From IMG/VR virus record IMGVR_UViG_3300046352_000064, positions 1-53,413 of that record: a DNA stretch of 53,413 nucleotides; one strand, 5' to 3'. The position numbers and the translations under genes are program-made. Source of the stretch: a virus. The notes beneath the pieces were generated by a model, which was not told the origin of the DNA, did not search any database, and saw nothing but the letters and a program-made list of their open reading frames with translations. Below, piece after piece: positions 1 through 9,209 of the stretch. Positions within the stretch are counted from its first letter, which is position 1, and the number at the start of each line of letters is the position of its first letter.

Positions 1-3000
1 GCTTAGTGCTTATTAGCTTAAATAACATTTTGGTTGAACCACTCTTTATCTTACGTAAAAATACACGGTTTGCATAGTGTCTAAACTTCTTACGCTCAAT
101 CTCTGACTTCTTATAGTCAACATACTTTGGATTAAGAGCTCTTGTATATCCGTTTGACGATACATTAAACATTGGAACCTCGTTACCAACGAACTCACCT
201 CTGTTCTTTGTAATATCCCAGAACTGGTTAAAGCGATACTTGTTCTCTTCTTTTGAGTAGTTGATCTTTATACTATCAGATTGAACCATTGGATATAGTA
301 ACAAGCTTATAGGATCATTCTTTCTCTTTAAGTTAAGGTCTAAGTAACCTGATACTTGTTCTGAGTTATATACTAAAGCTCTATCAAAGTTATCATCAAG
401 AAGATGGAACTTATCATTACCATCGTTCAGATACTTAAAGCACTCAAGGATGTATTCAACGTTCTTTACAGTAGCTACATTAACACCTGTTGATGCAACA
501 TACTCAACTTCAAATGGATAATCAACACCATAGAAATTACAGTATAAGTCTGTTCTACTGTTATGTCTCCATATACCTTTATCTTGTACAGTCAAGAATG
601 AACTTCTTGCTGGAATAATAAAGTTAGGATGCCAGTCATGAACAGATAAAAACTGTTCGTTCTTAACATCATAACTCATTGTCCAAGATGCATTCTCAAA
701 ATGTAATGGATCACCAAGAGTTACAGCAGTCTTTGTTTGCTTAACAACACCGTTATCAATAAACTCTTCTCCTAGCGTATAGAAACCATTAATGGTATCA
801 TACTTAAGATTCTTGTTTATTGGCTTGTAATCCTTTTTAGTAATATATAAGATCTCATTAGTATTATCATAGGACATGTTACAGCCAACACCAATAAGAG
901 GATTATCGTAGTGAGCAAAGTTTGGAAAAGCTTTGAGCAACTGAGAAGGAAGATACTTAGCAAACCACCACTTGTTACCGTTTCTTGAGATTTCTTTATA
1001 CTGTCCTGCATACTGGAATATTTTACCTTGTTCCTGAGATACCCAGAATACACCAGCTGGTATACCAACAATAGCATACTTACTCTGACATGAACCATAT
1101 TGGTACTCGTCATCAGTATTCATAATGTTTCTCATTGGTTGGTTAAACAAACCGCCATCTCCAACAGTAATCTTAATACCTGCATCTGTTTGTAGTGAGT
1201 CAACACCTTGAATCATTATTGGTGATTCATTCTCTAACATAATTAAAGCTCCTGTATGACCAACAGACTTTAAAGCTGTTACTCTACCACTCATATCAAT
1301 GTAGTTGTTAGGTAAGAAACGCACCCAGTTATCTTGCATTTGCTCTTGCTCTTGTGGAAGAGAATACATGATTCTATTTGGTGAATAACTATAACATTGC
1401 TCAGCTACTTTTGGATCATAGCTACGAGACTGCATTGATCCCCAACTAATATAGTTGTTGTATAACTTAGATACACTAAGAGAGTAATCATACTTGTAGT
1501 AGTTACCCTTCTTCATAATATCTGATCTAAACATTGATGTAAGATCAGTATACTTATCTGGATCGTAGTGACGCTTATCAGGAGTCTCATCCCAATCACG
1601 ATATGCTAAGTTTACTTCTGACTCTACAAAGAAGTCTCTAACCCCATTACAGAATAAGTAGAAGTGTCCTCTGTTAACATAAGAATCAACCTCATGTCTA
1701 TCGTCAAGGTGTGAAAACGCTGTTGTACCATCTGTTACTAAACGTTTTGCATCTGTATTCTCTAACCAATATCTTGGGTAAGCAACAGACATTCTTGCAC
1801 GATAGTCATATAACAACTCATCTTGTTGATCGTATAACCAATCGTGGAAGAATAAGAACGGATTTTTTTCTGTGTAACGACCAATATAGATATCTCCTCC
1901 AAATAACACATCAGTTGAATAAACCTTTGTTTTATCTGGTTGAGTTTGATACACACATGTATACACAGGAACTTGCTTTATAGATTCTAGCTGACCATAC
2001 TGAGATGGAAACGCTGATTTAATGGCACCGTAGTATCCTGAGATCGCAGATTTAACCGTTGTATTAAGATCAGTCTGTAACTGAGTCTTTGTGTTTCTAC
2101 TAGTATCAACTATTTTTGGAGCATCGAACTCACGAGTAGTATTAACTAATACATACTTACCTCTGTGCAAGTTATTTATTCTATACTCATTGTAAGACTG
2201 CAAGTTGTCTCCAATATAAAAGGCATCAGCTACTTTTCTACGAGCATTATCAACACCTGTGTTAATACTGTAGTTGCTATAGAATCCATGTGAGTCATAC
2301 TGTGTTGCAAACTGACGCTTTGGTATCATGCTTGCAACAACGTTTATTACCTTTTCACTATACTGATCTTTTAATAACTTAGCAGCATAGATTAAAGCAA
2401 CAACGTTTGCTGTATAGATCGCAAGGTTTGCAACATAAGCAGCAATTGATATTGCACTTGTTGCAGCACCTGTAGCACCAAGAGCATCTGAAGCAGCGGC
2501 AGGAGGACCTGGTGTAGGAACACCACCGCCTAATGAGAACTCAAACGGCTCACCTTCCGTGCCACCAAACTTAATAGTTTTCGCCGCATTTGTAAGGAGA
2601 TTAGTTGCAATAAGAGTACTAAGTAATGCATCAATAGTTCCTTTTGCAGCTTCACTTAGAATCTTAAACTGTGGATGCTTGTATACATACTTGAAAGATC
2701 CTTCAGATGTACCATATACTTCACTGTAAACCTTAAGTTCAGATGCTGAAAGATATGGTTTAGAGAATGATGTGTCTGGACTATGGAAAGAGAACATGTC
2801 TTTTCTATACTCCTTAAGACCATCTTCTAAACGATTGTTTCTTGCACCACGATCAATAAAGCTCTTGTTTGACGTTAAGAAAAGATCTTCTCTTAAGTCA
2901 TTGTATGGATAGTTCTGATACAAACCCTTTACTCCTGGTTGATCAGGCATATCATGTTGACGCATGTTGTTTAATAAACCTTTTGCAACAACAGTCTTAT

Positions 3001-4579
3001 TACCTTCTCTTGAACCTCTAAGAATCTCATATCCGATAATATCAGTTAATGGATTACCAGCATTATCTAATGGTACAGAAATATTCTCAAACTTAACCCC
3101 AAGAACACGTATCTTATCACCACCTTGTGATTGATGATATACTTGCTCAGCTAATGAGTTATCAGGAAACTTATGGTGTCTAATCTTTTCTCCACATAAG
3201 TTACCCCAGATGTCTGGTTTGTTATCTGGATAAATCTCTGTAGACTCCCAAAAGCCCATCTCTCCTTCAGCAATAAGAACACCACCATCTGCACGTTGTG
3301 TATTAGGAACAGATAAAACCTCAGCTGTGTTTTTTACTTTCCATACTTCTGGTGACTCATCTCCTTCAATAACACTTGCATCTGCAGAAAATAAGTAGTT
3401 ACGCTCTTCAACACGTGGAGCTCTACCAGGAATATGGTATGATGCAGACTTATCACCTGTATTGTATATCCATCTAATAAAGAAAGCATACTGCTCATCT
3501 CTCATGTACCCTGTATTGTTACCACCTTTTAAGTAGTAGTTTGCAGGATACTCAACACTTGCCCATTTAGTTTGGATCTTATTAGCTAATGGTTGATAGT
3601 TAAAGTCAAACTTGCTTTGTATACCAACTCTAACAAGATAGTTGTTTAATCTAAATGTTGCATCAGATGCCTCAATTGCTGGAGTCACTAATGGGATAAG
3701 TTCAAGTGGTACTGTAATAAGATCTGGCTCAACAGAATCAATGTAAACACGGTTCTGATTAACAGAGTATATACCTAATCTTTTGGCCGTAGTTTGATTA
3801 TTTACTACTGAGATGAGTACTAACTCAAACTCATCAAAATCTTGGTCTGTATTCGAGATATCAACAGTTAAACTACCTCCTTCTCCATCATGTTCAAACA
3901 AACCTTGTACTTCAGATACAACAAGATAGTCAGTAACACGAATACTATTGATTGAATAAGCAATCGCTACTTGATAAGAACCGTTACGTAATGTACCAGC
4001 AGCTTTACCTTTCTCAATATTAACACAAGGTATGGTCAAGATCTGAGCAAGACGCATCTGCTCAACATCAAGAACTCCTGTTGACTGTTCAATGTAACAC
4101 TCACCTTGCTTTACTTTCTTTATAACATAAGGGACGTTATCAAGATCTAATACACGAGATGGGTTACGGCGAGCATCATCAAAGTATACTTTATATCCAC
4201 AATCAAATCCTTTACGAGATGCTCCTGTAATAAGATTGTTCTTATGAAAGTTTAATCCACGATCATTAACAACAGTCTTGTATGTTCCAAGGTTAGCATC
4301 AAAAATACCTATCTCAGAATCAATGTTATCTGTTGTAAATAAAGCCCACGTACCATCTGTAATAGGTATAGAACCAATTAACGAGTAGGGTAAATCAACT
4401 GTGTGTAAGTTAGCAGGCTCATTACCAAGAACACCAACTTGCCCATCATGTGAGTTATTGACAGCGTTTCGTGCATGCAACCATACGCCTTCACCAACGA
4501 AGGTTTCGTTAAGGTCTTTCATCATACCTTTTGAGAAGGTATTGATTACACTAGCGTTATCTTTTGGTGATGTTGCCAT
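1..4579 (-). CDS. Very large tail protein, crAss-like muzzle type (partial, 3' end outside window)
   Basis: The frame starts at the ATG at 4579, whose first base is shared with the TAA of the preceding gene, and stays open to base 1, giving at least 1,526 residues. The N-terminus begins MATSPKDNASVINTFSKGM, the type of start I recall from the longest structural protein of crAss-like phages, which forms the distal tail tube or muzzle. Position supports this: it follows the two connector-type tail proteins directly. A proline- and alanine-rich stretch at about residues 684-698 leads into a hydrophobic, alanine-rich segment at about 699-734, unusual for a soluble tail protein and possibly buried or membrane-active. 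The rest looks like a mixed beta-rich protein with many Tyr, Asn and Asp residues. The family and position are firm; the muzzle name is inference from gene order. Confidence 0.8.
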   Translation of the reverse strand, partial: MATSPKDNASVINTFSKGMMKDLNETFVGEGVWLHARNAVNNSHDGQVGVLGNEPANLHTVDLPYSLIGSIPITDGTWALFTTDNIDSEIGIFDANLGTYKTVVNDRGLNFHKNNLITGASRKGFDCGYKVYFDDARRNPSRVLDLDNVPYVIKKVKQGECYIEQSTGVLDVEQMRLAQILTIPCVNIEKGKAAGTLRNGSYQVAIAYSINSIRVTDYLVVSEVQGLFEHDGEGGSLTVDISNTDQDFDEFELVLISVVNNQTTAKRLGIYSVNQNRVYIDSVEPDLITVPLELIPLVTPAIEASDATFRLNNYLVRVGIQSKFDFNYQPLANKIQTKWASVEYPANYYLKGGNNTGYMRDEQYAFFIRWIYNTGDKSASYHIPGRAPRVEERNYLFSADASVIEGDESPEVWKVKNTAEVLSVPNTQRADGGVLIAEGEMGFWESTEIYPDNKPDIWGNLCGEKIRHHKFPDNSLAEQVYHQSQGGDKIRVLGVKFENISVPLDNAGNPLTDIIGYEILRGSREGNKTVVAKGLLNNMRQHDMPDQPGVKGLYQNYPYNDLREDLFLTSNKSFIDRGARNNRLEDGLKEYRKDMFSFHSPDTSFSKPYLSASELKVYSEVYGTSEGSFKYVYKHPQFKILSEAAKGTIDALLSTLIATNLLTNAAKTIKFGGTEGEPFEFSLGGGVPTPGPPAAASDALGATGAATSAISIAAYVANLAIYTANVVALIYAAKLLKDQYSEKVINVVASMIPKRQFATQYDSHGFYSNYSINTGVDNARRKVADAFYIGDNLQSYNEYRINNLHRGKYVLVNTTREFDAPKIVDTSRNTKTQLQTDLNTTVKSAISGYYGAIKSAFPSQYGQLESIKQVPVYTCVYQTQPDKTKVYSTDVLFGGDIYIGRYTEKNPFLFFHDWLYDQQDELLYDYRARMSVAYPRYWLENTDAKRLVTDGTTAFSHLDDRHEVDSYVNRGHFYLFCNGVRDFFVESEVNLAYRDWDETPDKRHYDPDKYTDLTSMFRSDIMKKGNYYKYDYSLSVSKLYNNYISWGSMQSRSYDPKVAEQCYSYSPNRIMYSLPQEQEQMQDNWVRFLPNNYIDMSGRVTALKSVGHTGALIMLENESPIMIQGVDSLQTDAGIKITVGDGGLFNQPMRNIMNTDDEYQYGSCQSKYAIVGIPAGVFWVSQEQGKIFQYAGQYKEISRNGNKWWFAKYLPSQLLKAFPNFAHYDNPLIGVGCNMSYDNTNEILYITKKDYKPINKNLKYDTINGFYTLGEEFIDNGVVKQTKTAVTLGDPLHFENASWTMSYDVKNEQFLSVHDWHPNFIIPARSSFLTVQDKGIWRHNSRTDLYCNFYGVDYPFEVEYVASTGVNVATVKNVEYILECFKYLNDGNDKFHLLDDNFDRALVYNSEQVSGYLDLNLKRKNDPISLLLYPMVQSDSIKINYSKEENKYRFNQFWDITKNRGEFVGNEVPMFNVSSNGYTRALNPKYVDYKKSEIERKKFRHYANRVFLRKIKSGSTKMLFKLISTK

Positions 4580-5490
4580 TACTTAAAGGTAGTATTTGAA
4601 GCTGAACTAAACATTGCATAGTATCTATTGTATTGGGCTTTTCTGTTCTTAGCCCATAGATCATGCATCTCCTGGAAGTTAGGAGTATTAACTATTGATA
4701 AAGCATTGTTTCTTGCAGCTCTATACAACGGTTCAATAAGTTGAATCTGATTAGTAACGGTATTCTCACCGTTCATAAACAAGTTTTCAAGAATACGTTT
4801 CTTTAAAGCATACTCATAGTATTCGTTAATCATTGGATGATCAAGAACTAATAAGTTACCATCTTCGTCTTCTAATGATCCTTCGTAGTTTATGTAGATC
4901 TTACCTTCTGTTAGATTGGTATGAATAAAACCATTCTTGATCTCTGCATGCCAAGCAGTGCTATCTCCTGCAAGCCCCATACTTTGAGCGTAACGAGATA
5001 AAAACTTACTTGGGTTCATATGTACTCTTTCGAAGTGATCATAGATTCTAACCTCATTTCTGATCTTTTCAACAAGTACTACTTCTCCATGGTTATCACC
5101 ATGTTGCTGAGTTGATGTAGTATACGTATCAGTACATCCACAAACAGTAGCTTCAGAGCCACATGATCTACAAACACCAGGATCAACAACAAGTGTTAAT
5201 TCTTCTGTTTGACGACCAGCCATTACAGGAGTCTTTACTTTATACTGACCTAACAACATTGCATTGTTAAGTACATAGAAGTCAAGAGGCAAACGAGCTT
5301 TTCCTTTTGTAATCTCAAGCACTGTCTCTTTTGTCTTATTGATACGAAGACCAAGATCATAAGAAACCCGTTGAGCAACTTTGATAAGATCAGCTGGCTC
5401 AATCATCCCCTCAAGATTATACATACGAAAGTCAGATGACACGGATGCCATTAACTCGTCAAAGGTGCGATATTGTAAGTCAGTATTCAT
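4579..5490 (-). CDS. crAss-like tail connector/hub-type protein with zinc-knuckle-like motif
   Basis: 303 residues. The N-terminal part (DLQYRTFDELMASVSSDF, then LIKVAQRVSYDLGLRINKTK and LPLDFYVLNNAML) is a signature I associate with a conserved tail protein of crAss-like phages, part of the ring and hub assembly between capsid and muzzle. A cysteine cluster around residues 105-115 (CRSCGSEATVCGC) could bind one metal ion. It lies between the 225-residue connector gene and the muzzle gene, touching both with one-base overlaps, so the three are probably translationally coupled and made in fixed proportion. The exact ring or hub position cannot be read from the sequence. No membrane segment or enzymatic motif is seen. 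Confidence 0.75.
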   Translation of the reverse strand: MNTDLQYRTFDELMASVSSDFRMYNLEGMIEPADLIKVAQRVSYDLGLRINKTKETVLEITKGKARLPLDFYVLNNAMLLGQYKVKTPVMAGRQTEELTLVVDPGVCRSCGSEATVCGCTDTYTTSTQQHGDNHGEVVLVEKIRNEVRIYDHFERVHMNPSKFLSRYAQSMGLAGDSTAWHAEIKNGFIHTNLTEGKIYINYEGSLEDEDGNLLVLDHPMINEYYEYALKKRILENLFMNGENTVTNQIQLIEPLYRAARNNALSIVNTPNFQEMHDLWAKNRKAQYNRYYAMFSSASNTTFK

Positions 5491-6167
5491 TATCTAAAGT
5501 TGCTTTGTTTATCAGCAGATACATCAGATGGTATCTGTAAAGTTATACCGAAGTCTTTCATTACGTTTGACTCAATCTCACCATGCAGGAAGTCAGGAAC
5601 GTTAAAGGGTTCTAGTTGTCTAAAGTTACAGTCATCAGAAGGATCACAGTTCCAACATCCAACACTATCTTCAAAAGCGGCTTCAACTCTTACAGCATCC
5701 CAATCAAGATCTGGAAAGTATAAGTGATCGTTCAAGAACCAGAAGTACTTTGTTTTATTATACTTATAGTTCTTCTGCTTTGCAATATTCAAGAACGTTG
5801 CAGGGGTTGTTGGTTGTAATGACTCACTACCATCAATAGAAGTTATCGAACGGATCAATGGTCCCCAGTATCCTTGCATGAATGCAGGTATCTTTGCCTT
5901 TGTACGTCTGAATGTAAGACCAGATTTAATACCTGTGCACTGTGCCTCAACACGATCAATCTCAACAAGCTCAACATAGTCAAGCGTTTGAAAGATAGAT
6001 GCAAAAGACATAATCTTATTCTTACCATCTTCACGCTTCATTAACCACTTAGCGTGTTTACTGATAAGACTATAAATAAAACGATCAGTTAAAAAGGCGT
6101 CTGATTTGACAGCCTTTAACTGATTACGTACTCGTGAGATAACTTCTCCAATAGTGGTTCTTGCCAT
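5490..6167 (-). CDS. crAss-like head-tail connector/ring-type protein
   Basis: 225 residues, starting MARTTIGEVISRVRNQLKAV, with the run FLTDRFIYSLISKHAKWLMK and the block AFMQGYWGPLIRSITSIDGS. These stretches are typical of a conserved structural protein of crAss-like phages that sits in the neck-tail rings. A small cysteine group near residue 175 (CWNCDPSDDC) resembles a metal-binding knuckle. The stop codon overlaps the next start by one base. The gene belongs to the unit that begins with the metallophosphoesterase at 8080 and ends with the muzzle gene. Membership of the family is recalled, not searched; its precise ring assignment is unknown. Confidence 0.75.
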   Translation of the reverse strand: MARTTIGEVISRVRNQLKAVKSDAFLTDRFIYSLISKHAKWLMKREDGKNKIMSFASIFQTLDYVELVEIDRVEAQCTGIKSGLTFRRTKAKIPAFMQGYWGPLIRSITSIDGSESLQPTTPATFLNIAKQKNYKYNKTKYFWFLNDHLYFPDLDWDAVRVEAAFEDSVGCWNCDPSDDCNFRQLEPFNVPDFLHGEIESNVMKDFGITLQIPSDVSADKQSNFR

Positions 6168-6174
6168 GATTGTA

Positions 6175-6759
6175 TTAATCTAAGTCGAACTCATCATAGT
6201 TAATGAGGTCTTCAGCTGTTTTCTTATCTTGTAGATCCTTTCGATTTGATATACGAAACATTCTAGAGACCTGCTGAAAGTTATCGATCACGGGATACTT
6301 CTTCCACTCAATCGGATAAGTCTTTGCAACAGTACGTTTAAAGTCTCTAACACCAGTAAAGCCCCACATATGATGAAACTTAAACCTGTACTTGACTTCA
6401 AAGTTGGTATAGAAGATCTTTGCTACGAACTGATCTGACTCCCAGTTTTGTCTCTGCACTTTAACACCATAGATAGCAGACTTCTGATAGTCTGTATTAT
6501 CTGTAATCTTTCGCTTACATGTACCTATGAATAAATAACCAAGATGTTCTGGTAGTTCTACCCCATCTCTATTATCTATAACTGTTTCCCAGAGCTTGCC
6601 GTTTATTGCAATGACGATCTCTTTATACTCTTGGTATGTTAAAGAACGATACTTTGGATTCTTCTGTAAGAAGTTCCTGTAAGTATCCTGACTAAGTATG
6701 TTTAGTTTCTTTGGACGATACCGAGGAGCGTTTAAATCTGGTTGTTTATATACCTTCAT
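6175..6759 (-). CDS. crAss-like conserved tail-module protein (194 aa)
   Basis: A basic, aromatic-rich protein of 194 residues beginning MKVYKQPDLNAPRYRPKKLN, followed by a block around FLQKNPKYRSLTYQEYKEIV and, later, FKRTVAKTYPIEWKKYPVID. I recall this combination from a small conserved protein that always accompanies the connector and muzzle genes in crAss-like phages. It has no membrane segment or recognisable catalytic motif. The helical N-terminal half and beta-rich C-terminal half would suit a small virion component or an assembly factor. The gene is separated from the next one by 7 bases and from the upstream phosphoesterase gene by 46 bases, so it is part of the same transcription unit. 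Function not known to me. Confidence 0.65.
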   Translation of the reverse strand: MKVYKQPDLNAPRYRPKKLNILSQDTYRNFLQKNPKYRSLTYQEYKEIVIAINGKLWETVIDNRDGVELPEHLGYLFIGTCKRKITDNTDYQKSAIYGVKVQRQNWESDQFVAKIFYTNFEVKYRFKFHHMWGFTGVRDFKRTVAKTYPIEWKKYPVIDNFQQVSRMFRISNRKDLQDKKTAEDLINYDEFDLD

Positions 6760-6805
6760 ATAGAGGCTCTTCTACTAATAATTTACAAAAAATATGCCAA
6801 GTTTC

Positions 6806-8080
6806 CTATGAAAACATGATGTTCCCTTCAAGTATGCGTTCTGTATACTTCTCAACAATCTCATAACTACAACCTGGTCTGTTAGGTCCAAAGTTTGTTC
6901 CTATCCACTTACTGCCTCCAAATAAAGATAATACGTTACGGTATCTAAATCCATAAGCTCCTTGACTAGCTGACATATGAAGATCCCCTTTAACTAAAGA
7001 TACGTAACATGTATCTGGGTCAATCTTATTATACATCAAATACTTACGCAAGTAATTCTCAACCTTATCATTTAGATGTAAAGGTAAACCATGCTTCATA
7101 TCAGCATCATCTTTACCATGAGTAAACATAAAGCAATGATCTCCATACTGTACATGTTCAATAAATCTCTGAAAGATCTTTGTACTTACTTGTGGATACT
7201 TTGTATTTACATATATCTCTAAAGCTCTATTAACCATATAGTCGAAGTCACCACCATGGTTTGAGTTAGCATTCTGATAAACATGATAGTTGTTTGCTAC
7301 ATCTGATGCAATCACTGAGTCTATAAACTCTTTTTCTGCTTCAACAGCTACTTCAAATGCTTCGCGGTTATTCATATTCTGAGGAAGCTTGTGACCACCT
7401 CTAGTTGTATAACCATCAAGACCATCCATCTTATCTCCCAAATCGATAATGAATACGTCCTCGAACTTGCCGAATATACTTTTCTGATAATGTATTTCAT
7501 GTAATACTTCTGCTAAACGTTTTTTGTATACTGTTTTATCATATGAGTTTGCATACATAGCAACCCCACCAACATACGCAGCGATATGTCTGTCAGATAA
7601 ATAAACAAATAATGCTTTTTGATTTGATATCGATGGGTAGAGAGTGACAGGTTTGAAGTTTTTGTCTTGGAATACTCTCGCAATTATATGCTCTGCGTCT
7701 TCTATTGATAAGTCGCCGTCTTTTTTCTTTACTACTAATGCTGATACTAACCAGCCGTTCTTCTTTTGTTTGTTCCAGAATCGATTAAGTTCCCACTTTG
7801 ATAAATCGATCTTCAGTACTCTAATGATCTCTTCTGCTGATTGAGGTTGTTCTGTTGTAGTACCTGTTATCTTTGCAGTACCATCCTTTACATTCTCTTC
7901 AATCTCGATATCGTAAGCTAAGTCAGGGGCATCTGGATTGAACTTCTGGTCTAAAAGGACTTGTCGTTTTAACTTCTTGTATTGTAAAAGCGATAGTCCT
8001 AGTTTGTCAGCACAATACATGTTACTCTTCTTCCAGGTAATGCTGTGTGCTACTAATTCATTGATAGATTTAGTACTCAT
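6806..8080 (-). CDS. Helix-turn-helix plus metallophosphoesterase protein
   Basis: 424 residues. The first 50 residues hold a short helix-turn-helix-like stretch (ADKLGLSLLQYKKLKRQ, about 24-40). The C-terminal two thirds carry calcineurin-like metallophosphoesterase motifs in the right order: YLSDRHIA with D163 and H165, DLGDKMDG with D216, NSNHGGDFDYM with N274 and H275, FTHGKDD with a further His, and KGDLH near the end. These match the metal ligands of the superfamily (usual forms DxH, GDxxD, GNHD, H, GHxH), with small departures. It opens the tail-protein unit after the terminator at about 8.2 kb. The substrate is unknown; a nuclease, a phosphatase or a structural role are all possible. 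Similar HTH-phosphoesterase proteins occur near crAss-like tail genes as far as I recall. Confidence 0.7.
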   Translation of the reverse strand: MSTKSINELVAHSITWKKSNMYCADKLGLSLLQYKKLKRQVLLDQKFNPDAPDLAYDIEIEENVKDGTAKITGTTTEQPQSAEEIIRVLKIDLSKWELNRFWNKQKKNGWLVSALVVKKKDGDLSIEDAEHIIARVFQDKNFKPVTLYPSISNQKALFVYLSDRHIAAYVGGVAMYANSYDKTVYKKRLAEVLHEIHYQKSIFGKFEDVFIIDLGDKMDGLDGYTTRGGHKLPQNMNNREAFEVAVEAEKEFIDSVIASDVANNYHVYQNANSNHGGDFDYMVNRALEIYVNTKYPQVSTKIFQRFIEHVQYGDHCFMFTHGKDDADMKHGLPLHLNDKVENYLRKYLMYNKIDPDTCYVSLVKGDLHMSASQGAYGFRYRNVLSLFGGSKWIGTNFGPNRPGCSYEIVEKYTERILEGNIMFS

Positions 8081-8164
8081 AAGTTACTCTTTTTGTTGTT
8101 AGTTACACTTATGGAAGATAAAACTGATAAAAATATTCCATACTTCCAAGCTTTTGTTAGTTTA

Positions 8165-8203
8165 ATACAAAATAAAGACCCCCGCCATTTCTAGCAAGGG
8201 GTC
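8165..8203 (-). terminator. Rho-independent-type terminator after the adhesin genes
   Basis: Read on the minus strand, GACCCC pairs with GGGGTC around a 15-nt loop and is followed at once by TTTATTTTG. It closes the fibre and adhesin unit after the gene ending at 8245 and precedes the phosphoesterase gene starting at 8080, so the tail-machine genes must have their own promoter in 8081-8170. Confidence 0.75.
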
Positions 8204-8244
8204 CCGTTTGTCAGAAGAAAACCAACAAAACTTCAGACAATGTC

Positions 8245-9207
8245 TTATAAACCAGGTGATGTATCCGATATAGGAAGAGTTATACTCTTTGTTATCCCTG
8301 GTGATGTTAATGTCAATAAAAAGTTTTCGACTCCTTCTGTTGTTACATCGTTTACGAATGTAAAGACCTTTGAAGCTGTACCATTATTAACTGTAAATGT
8401 TCCTGTTAATCCTGCAGAACCAACTGATAAGTCAGCAGACTGAATACCAGTCACCTCATAGTTAATGTTTGTTCCGTTAGATACGTTTGTTGTTGTTAAT
8501 ACAACAGTAATAGTTTGACCTTCAGCTCCTACGTTTGTTTGTGTACCGTAGATATAAGCTTTAAGATCGTAAGTTGGAGTTAGTGTACCACCACCAACTG
8601 CACATCCTAATGTTACTTGCCAACTATCTGTTATTGTTGCATGACCGGCATGCTCAACAATAAGATAAAAGAAGCGACCATCTCCAGATGCTTTTGGAAA
8701 CGTTAATGTTCCTGAGATGTCTGTATTCAAAGAAGATCCCCAAGGACCAGCGTAATCTGCAACACCAACCCAGTTTGAGTTAGCAACTATATTATTATCT
8801 GAGTTATATACAGTAAATCTATTTGGCGTATCGTTTGCTATATAGTTTAAAGATATATTTGTTGATGATGAGTTGTCAACATCAATAAGTTCTTTTGGGT
8901 AGATATAAAAGCTAGGAGATAACTTACTTCTAACAAGTATGTTTGCACATTTTGTTGATGCTAGTGCAGGCACTGACCATAGAGTCGAAGAACTATAATC
9001 ATTATTGCCACAACTGTTCTCTATAGTACCTTCAACTGCAACACACATTGGGATGTTTGGTAACACTACTGGTGAACTAGTAAAGTTACCAGCAATAATA
9101 TAGTTTGCACTACCAACGTTTCTCCAACGTACTCTGTATCCGTTTGCAGGAGCAGGAGTAGATGGGTTAAAGTTAATCGTTATAGTTCTAGTAACAGGGC
9201 AAGCCAT
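8245..9207 (-). CDS. Fn3-like/Calx-beta-like virion surface protein A
   Basis: 320 residues from the ATG at 9207; the longer frame would use an upstream TTG, which I reject. The N-terminal 85 residues (TITINFNPSTPAPANGYRVRWR) look like a fibronectin-III-like beta sandwich. A middle beta-rich region follows, then a C-terminal domain of about 100 residues with the hallmark TTEGVENFLLTLTSPG, which resembles the Calx-beta domain of adhesion proteins. It is the last of five adjacent proteins with this kind of architecture (12504 to 8245) and shares the TTEG-E-F-LTL block with the preceding 330-residue protein, so the two are likely paralogues. Probable role: receptor or glycan binding at the tail or capsid surface; inference from architecture. 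Confidence 0.6.
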   Translation of the reverse strand: MACPVTRTITINFNPSTPAPANGYRVRWRNVGSANYIIAGNFTSSPVVLPNIPMCVAVEGTIENSCGNNDYSSSTLWSVPALASTKCANILVRSKLSPSFYIYPKELIDVDNSSSTNISLNYIANDTPNRFTVYNSDNNIVANSNWVGVADYAGPWGSSLNTDISGTLTFPKASGDGRFFYLIVEHAGHATITDSWQVTLGCAVGGGTLTPTYDLKAYIYGTQTNVGAEGQTITVVLTTTNVSNGTNINYEVTGIQSADLSVGSAGLTGTFTVNNGTASKVFTFVNDVTTEGVENFLLTLTSPGITKSITLPISDTSPGL

Positions 9208-9209
9208 AA

